From contig JASFXZ010000013.1 of the NCBI GenBank assembly GCA_032209605.1, forward strand, positions 6,409,401 through 6,473,400: a stretch of 64,000 nucleotides of DNA, written 5' to 3'. Source of the stretch: Mactromeris polynyma. Its lineage: Eukaryota > Mollusca > Bivalvia > Venerida > Mactridae. Each line of letters opens with the position of its first letter. Within the stretch, counting starts at the first letter, position 1. Positions 63,601-64,000 of the stretch are shown here, piece by piece. The notes under the pieces were generated by a model, which worked only from the letters and a program-made list of their open reading frames with translations, searched no databases and was not told the origin of the DNA. The position numbers were made by a program, and so were the translations under genes.

Positions 63601-63736
63601 GGAATGGCGCCGAAAATTGACAACTTCACAATTAGTGGAAACATGTACAAATCTAAAGGTTTGGTCATCTCTCGATCAGGACTTTGGTGGTTCGTGTACT
63701 CATCCAAACTGAAGCTTACAGTGCAGTATGATGAAG
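33590..63736 (+). CDS. Large secreted EMI-EGF-VWD/C8/TIL protein (VWF/mucin/SCO-spondin superfamily), 5' part, 22 exons
   Basis: Exons: 33590-33666, 35961-36158, 37960-38021, 38639-38749, 39651-39824, 40591-40790, 41938-42055, 42680-42850, 44438-44508, 44965-45084, 46480-46639, 47060-47300, 48920-49061, 50581-50910, 51645-51812, 53347-53590, 54598-54865, 57804-57999, 59244-59335, 60765-60814, 61173-61325, 63539-63736. All introns are GT-AG and all phases join, giving 1181 uninterrupted codons; the gene continues past the window. Order by residue: signal peptide 1-25, EMI-like about 27-112, EGF-like 113-147, TB-like 150-205, VWD1 220-375, C8 400-487, TIL 490-550, VWD2 580-740, C8 785-862, TIL 865-925, further TIL-type cysteine modules 950-1064, VWD3 from about 1067. 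Members of this superfamily are secreted, disulfide-rich gel, coat or matrix proteins. The N-terminal EMI plus VWD-C8-TIL repeats recall SCO-spondin, but the EGF and TB-like insertions differ, so no symbol is given. Confidence 0.88.
35220..35480. repeat. Likely MITE with GGGGCAAAACG ends
   Basis: TAAGGTGGGGCAAAACGCCC at 35234 and ATGGGGCAAAACGCATTTTG at 35426 are characteristic end or sub-end motifs of short dispersed elements. Complete inverted ends were not defined. Intron 1 of the VWD gene. Confidence 0.35.
35961..38749 (+). CDS. VWD gene exons 2-4: EMI-like domain and one EGF-like domain
   Basis: Exons 35961-36158, 37960-38021 and 38639-38749. Exons 2-3 give a cysteine-spaced region ending in CCSGWTGANC, the hallmark C-terminus of EMI domains (CC-x-GW-x-G). 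Exon 4 follows with six cysteines ending VCQCKDGYTGYRC, an EGF-like domain of the kind that follows EMI in multimerin/MEGF-type proteins. EMI modules mediate protein-protein contacts and multimerisation in known families. The donor of exon 2 is GTGTGT, weaker than its neighbours; exon 2 has no alternative exit in frame nearby. Confidence 0.75.
36212..36435. mobile_element. MITE with TTCCARAACCCCRTAACT inverted ends
   Basis: Left end TTCCAGAACCCCATAACTTG; right end reverse-complement TTCCAAAACCCCGTAACTCA; total about 224 bp. Intron 2 of the VWD gene, starting about 55 bp after the exon 2 donor. Confidence 0.65.
36970..37138. mobile_element. Short MITE with TACAGTAAAAC inverted ends, copy 1
   Basis: Begins TACAGTAAAACTTCACCTAA and ends TATTGAGGTTTTACTGTA. 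The body is made of AAGACCACCTCAATAATAAG-type units. Copies are at 40812, 52362 and 52564, and an expanded one at 38769. Confidence 0.75.
37168..37480. repeat. Dispersed repeat with (AAT)n start
   Basis: (AAT)n AAACTTTATTTATTGA, a common retroelement 3' end in molluscs, is followed by a segment (AAGTCAAAGTTAAATGAACA to GGAGTAGTTTGGTT) that recurs at 18300-18395. Intron 2 of the VWD gene. Confidence 0.45.
38280..38352 (-). mobile_element. tRNA-derived SINE head
   Basis: Minus strand GTTGGCTCAGTCGG (A box) and TAGGTTTGAATCTCG (B box) are properly spaced. Intron 3 of the VWD gene. Confidence 0.55.
38356..38535. mobile_element. MITE with AGTCGGACCTCGTT inverted ends
   Basis: Left AGTCGGACCTCGTTCATTCG and right inverted TACAGTCGGACCTCGTTTAT. 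The inside has TTTCGAATAATACGTTGTTTCG. Related elements are at 51446-51618 and a partial one at 27508-27576. Intron 3 of the VWD gene. Confidence 0.7.
38769..39315 (+). repeat. 17-bp minisatellite grown from a TACAGTAAAAC MITE, about 31 units
   Basis: The left end TACAGTAAAACCTTACG of the MITE is followed by roughly 31 copies of AAGACCACCTTGAAATT and variants (CTCGTCAGT, TTGACATT). No right MITE end is present. It begins 19 bp after the donor of exon 4 of the VWD gene. Confidence 0.9.
39651..39824 (+). CDS. VWD gene exon 5: small TB-like cysteine module
   Basis: One phase 1-1 exon encoding about 58 residues with the pattern YCYTANTC, then KCCAKGGGSWG, then HCNTCPE. The adjacent-cysteine pair followed by a glycine/tryptophan stretch and a C-x-x-C resembles the TB-like module at the N-terminus of properdin and TGF-beta-binding domains. 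The identification is by motif only. A symmetrical 1-1 exon is what shuffled modules look like. Confidence 0.5.
40005..40180 (+). mobile_element. SINE fragment of a second type (related copies near 34880 and 60890)
   Basis: GTGAGTTCAAGTCCCAC (B-box-like), then GCGAGTACTGGTTATTTTCC and AGTGATTAATACAAGTTGTAA. The same order of blocks is seen at 34880-35030 and 60895-61015. Intron 5 of the VWD gene. Confidence 0.5.
40317..40554. mobile_element. MITE, CRE-rich palindromic family, copy 2
   Basis: Same ends and body as 12240-12474, with three near-perfect TGACGTCA boxes. It lies in intron 5 of the VWD gene and stops about 36 bp before the exon 6 acceptor. Confidence 0.75.
40591..42850 (+). CDS. 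VWD gene exons 6-8: first von Willebrand factor type D domain
   Basis: Exons 40591-40790, 41938-42055 and 42680-42850. Starts with FRMFDGLEYQFAGTCTYTLAE, preceded by CLNFGRSY where an intact VWD would read G-D-P-H, so the usual calcium-loop residues are altered. Ends VRGLCGNNNG: only the second cysteine of the CGLC motif of VWF D domains is present. The core beta-strand pattern between the two is retained, including a KVDRASTVYVTL strand. Confidence 0.85.
40812..40960. mobile_element. TACAGTAAAAC MITE, copy 2
   Basis: Begins TACTGTAAAACCTCACTCAA and ends AAGGTTTTACTGTA. It starts 22 bp after the donor of exon 6 of the VWD gene. Confidence 0.75.
41230..41470 (-). pseudogene. LINE C-terminal fragment
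   Basis: On the minus strand the sequence reads EDEYHFITICPLSDLSR and then a divergent tail, matching the C-terminal end of non-LTR retrotransposon ORF2. It is the same motif as the end of the larger LINE remnant at 28985-30600, but not the same copy. It sits in intron 6 of the VWD gene. Confidence 0.55.
44042..44188 (-). repeat. Dispersed repeat, inverted copy of 195-370
   Basis: Its reverse complement aligns with 195-370. The preceding 43675-44040 also resembles 33705-34010 (AGCGCTAWCTCGGCGTSTAG, AGTATCGGAYTC), suggesting a longer family. Intron 8 of the VWD gene. Confidence 0.6.
44438..47300 (+). CDS. VWD gene exons 9-12: linker, first C8 domain, first TIL domain
   Basis: Exons 44438-44508, 44965-45084, 46480-46639, 47060-47300. 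The C8 region spans two exons, with cysteines in the contexts YCVG, EACSF, RKCHQL, FSMCMNYYCG, VKCFY, RECTSQG and SMC. Exon 12 is a trypsin-inhibitor-like cysteine-rich domain: ECPKGLVYSDC, CPRTC, CMDECVSGCECPAGQ, CVEPTECQC. It runs into the linker preceding VWD2. The intron between the two C8 exons contains a 17-bp minisatellite that begins at the donor. Confidence 0.85.
45085..45885 (+). repeat. 17-bp minisatellite starting at a splice donor, about 46 units
   Basis: Unit CTATAATATACGTTACT with GATC and TGTAATTTACG variants. The array begins at the first intronic base after exon 10 of the VWD gene: the donor itself (GTAATATACGTTACTC) reads as a repeat unit. Confidence 0.93.
47617..47765 (+). 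repeat. Dispersed repeat family F, copy 5
   Basis: Plus-orientation copy (GTGTTCCCTTTGACCTCCTT through TCTCTCTCTTTTATATCCCTCG) in intron 12 of the VWD gene. Confidence 0.65.
48003..48530 (+). repeat. 31-bp minisatellite grown from a SINE, about 17 units
   Basis: Unit CCAGTACTAACCAGTGTTCC TGGGTTACCAA. The same words occur once, inverted, in the core of the SINE family, and the array runs straight into the rest of a SINE at 48525-48692. Intron 12 of the VWD gene. Confidence 0.92.
48525..48692 (-). mobile_element. tRNA-derived SINE (head and core) joined to a minisatellite
   Basis: On the minus strand: TTTGCCCGCTTAGTTA (A-box region), TTAGGTTCGAATCTCGGG (B box), then the CACCTCTGATTC core, then GAACCGGTTAGTACTGGTTGG. 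The 3' part continues into the 31-bp array at 48003-48530. Confidence 0.7.
48920..51812 (+). CDS. VWD gene exons 13-15: second VWD domain
   Basis: Exons 48920-49061, 50581-50910 and 51645-51812. The entry linker reads CTCYMGKWKCTEDKC, then SCIYFGMSHVKTFDG. The calcium-loop motif is degenerate (GMSH for GDPH). The domain closes with VQGLCGKFNYITDDDWLAPNG, again lacking the first Cys of CGLC but with the acidic GKFN-type ending. Frame is intact through the six-A run at 51717-51722. All three exons end in phase 0. Confidence 0.85.
51013..51243. mobile_element. MITE, CRE-rich palindromic family, copy 3
   Basis: Ends GAGCGCCGCTGTTCGATTTCC and inverted GAGCGCTGCTATGGG. Located in intron 14 of the VWD gene, about 100 bp after the exon 14 donor. 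Confidence 0.75.
51446..51618. mobile_element. MITE with AGTCGGACCTCGTT ends, diverged copy
   Basis: Same body as 38356-38535 and the same right end (GAACGAGATCCGACTGTA). It ends 26 bp before the exon 15 start, so it lies within the branch-point region of intron 14. Confidence 0.65.
52362..52744. mobile_element. TACAGTAAAAC MITE, copies 3 and 4 in tandem
   Basis: Two elements, about 52362-52544 and 52564-52744, each with TACAGTAAACCTC at the left and CACTGTA / TTACTGTA at the right, in intron 15 of the VWD gene. Confidence 0.7.
53347..54865 (+). CDS. VWD gene exons 16-17: second C8 and second TIL domain
   Basis: Exon 53347-53590 encodes a whole C8 domain in one exon (RCRDLV, YQRCVDDVCS, PGCVLMAVVARECALQG). 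In the first repeat the same domain is split over two exons, so the intron there was gained or lost after the repeats separated. Exon 54598-54865 is a TIL domain (ECCSACNAHC, CNEECIPGCMCQPGE, CVKMDQCTC) and its C-terminal extension, ending in phase 2. Confidence 0.85.
55015..56015 (+). repeat. 44-bp minisatellite, about 23 units
   Basis: Unit ACAGTTAGATGCAACGAAGA CAGTGATTGGACAAGTTAAG GAAC. The left end has CACTGTAAGATG variants and the right end AAGTGAAGG variants, a gradient typical of local spread. Intron 17 of the VWD gene. Confidence 0.93.
56016..57803. other. Rest of intron 17: unassigned repeats
   Basis: TTTGCGCTGTCGTCCGGCG occurs twice (56140s and 56340s) and again, diverged, near 57149, each in a similar context. 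GAGCTTTATYGGAGACCAGA occurs twice near 56540-56610. Near 57300 a block resembles a SINE (CCCGTAGGTCGTGAGG). No coding signal is visible. Confidence 0.4.
57804..60814 (+). CDS. VWD gene exons 18-20: further TIL-type cysteine modules before VWD3
   Basis: Exons 57804-57999, 59244-59335 and 60765-60814. The first completes the previous linker (CTCVDGAWEC) and starts another TIL-like unit (SCPRNQVYLED, CQTTCESYGMDC, FSGCGCPRN). The second closes it (GTCVSLNKCPCQYGAEWY). The short third exon (50 nt) carries LRCEGRDWVVVKDEDCP. There is no C8 or VWD between this TIL and the preceding one, as in the TIL-only stretches of VWF/mucin D-prime regions. Confidence 0.75.
58560..58935 (+). repeat. 51-bp minisatellite, seven units
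   Basis: Unit CGTGTTTATTTCCAATGTAA TTCGTGTCTATTTCATATTT GATACGTAAAT, nearly identical copies and so likely recent. The unit is a multiple of three and produces a 164-codon antisense open frame that is not a gene. Intron 18 of the VWD gene. Confidence 0.93.
59450..60670 (+). repeat. 26-bp minisatellite, about 46 units
   Basis: Unit ATATCAGTTATTTGACACTA GCACAT with CTAGCAC, CAAGCAC and ATTAGCAC subtypes. Variation increases toward the right end. It fills almost all of intron 19 of the VWD gene. Confidence 0.93.
61173..63736 (+). CDS. VWD gene exons 21-22: start of third VWD domain, truncated by window edge
   Basis: Exons 61173-61325 and 63539-63736. The opening WAAGDPHFSTFDGRHYSFQG is a fully canonical VWD start with an intact GDPH calcium-loop motif, unlike VWD1 and VWD2. 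The second exon continues the domain (CTKSVNIRLFGVNVKLL, then a WWFVYSSKLKLTVQYDE strand) and ends at GTAAGA in phase 1. The GLCG end, C8 and the rest of the protein must lie beyond 64000. Confidence 0.85.
61326..62500. other. Intron 21, left part: nothing recognised
   Basis: Repeated CCCTACTTTT words at 61400-61620 and a short open frame at 62055-62237 without homology. No splice-consistent coding sequence seen. Confidence 0.4.
62501..62702. mobile_element. MITE, CRE-rich palindromic family, diverged copy 4
   Basis: Shorter and more diverged: GAGTGCTGCTCTGGGGTTTCC at the left and inverted AAGCGTCGCTGTACGATTTCC at the right. It lies in intron 21 of the VWD gene. Confidence 0.65.
62799..63025 (+). 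mobile_element. tRNA-derived SINE, near full length
   Basis: Head GCCCGGTTAGGTCGGGCTGTAG, B box GGTATCGATACCC, then a core CCACCTCTGATTCATGATGG to GGCAAGTTAGAACTGGTTGC, then TTCCAGGAAAACTGAC and an A-rich 3' end. Located in intron 21 of the VWD gene. Confidence 0.7.
63298..63475 (+). repeat. Dispersed repeat family F, copy 6
   Basis: Plus-orientation copy (TTCCTTATGGTCGGCCAAGA through TCTCCCTTTTATATAAAACCCC) just upstream of the exon 22 acceptor of the VWD gene. Confidence 0.65.
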
Positions 63737-64000
63737 GTAAGATATTGTTACGGAGGACCAGAGGGGACTTCTCTATTGAAAGTTCCCACATCTACAATAT
63801 TTACCTCCCCTGTTCTTAATGATCAGCCATTTTCTTAGGCAAAACTGATAAGCACTGATAGGAGTTATTTCCAGATATGAGATAATTGAGAAAATACCAA
63901 GATAATTTGCATGTGACAACCACTTTTTCTTCACCTTACTGAGCTAACTGCCCACATGAGCATACATAATAAGTTATTTTGTTCATGTCTGTTTAGTTTA
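63737..64000. other. Start of intron 22, runs off the window
   Basis: After the GTAAGA donor no feature is seen. The next VWD3 exon should lie beyond 64000. Confidence 0.5.

Overview
This is an AT-rich, intron-rich animal nuclear genome segment. GT-AG introns with phase-compatible exon joins, tRNA-derived SINEs, a LINE remnant, a mariner remnant, MITE-like hairpins and about a dozen minisatellites fill most of it. The gene families and repeat types suggest a lophotrochozoan, probably a marine mollusc such as a bivalve. That placement is inference; no species is claimed.

Positions 1-26000 (minus strand): two tandem paralogous six-exon genes for Golgi-type carbohydrate sulfotransferases (CHST family). 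Gene A spans 10055 down to 2736 (427 aa) and gene B spans 25910 down to 14785 (422 aa). In both, every splice phase joins and the reading frame stays open from an N-terminal signal anchor through the 5'-PSB and 3'-PB co-substrate motifs to a stop. The two copies and their 3' flanks form a segmental duplication broken up by copy-specific repeats.

Positions 26000-33400: a repeat-rich spacer. It holds a broken mariner-like transposase, several minisatellites, a long hairpin, a decayed non-LTR retrotransposon (RT and C-terminal zinc-knuckle-like region), and an inverted pair of about 180-bp repeats flanking the LINE.

Positions 33400-64000 (plus strand): a TATA-type promoter candidate followed by the first 22 exons (1181 codons) of a large secreted, cysteine-rich protein that runs off the right edge. 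The order is signal peptide, EMI-like domain, EGF-like domain, TB-like module, VWD-C8-TIL, VWD-C8-TIL, additional TIL-type modules and the start of a third VWD. This is the VWF / gel-mucin / SCO-spondin / FCGBP superfamily. Its introns are packed with MITEs, SINEs and minisatellites, several of which grew out of transposable elements or abut splice sites.

A functional link between the two gene sets (glycan sulfation and secreted mucin-like matrix) is plausible but only inferred from proximity. No prokaryotic-type system (operon, CRISPR, phage) is present.
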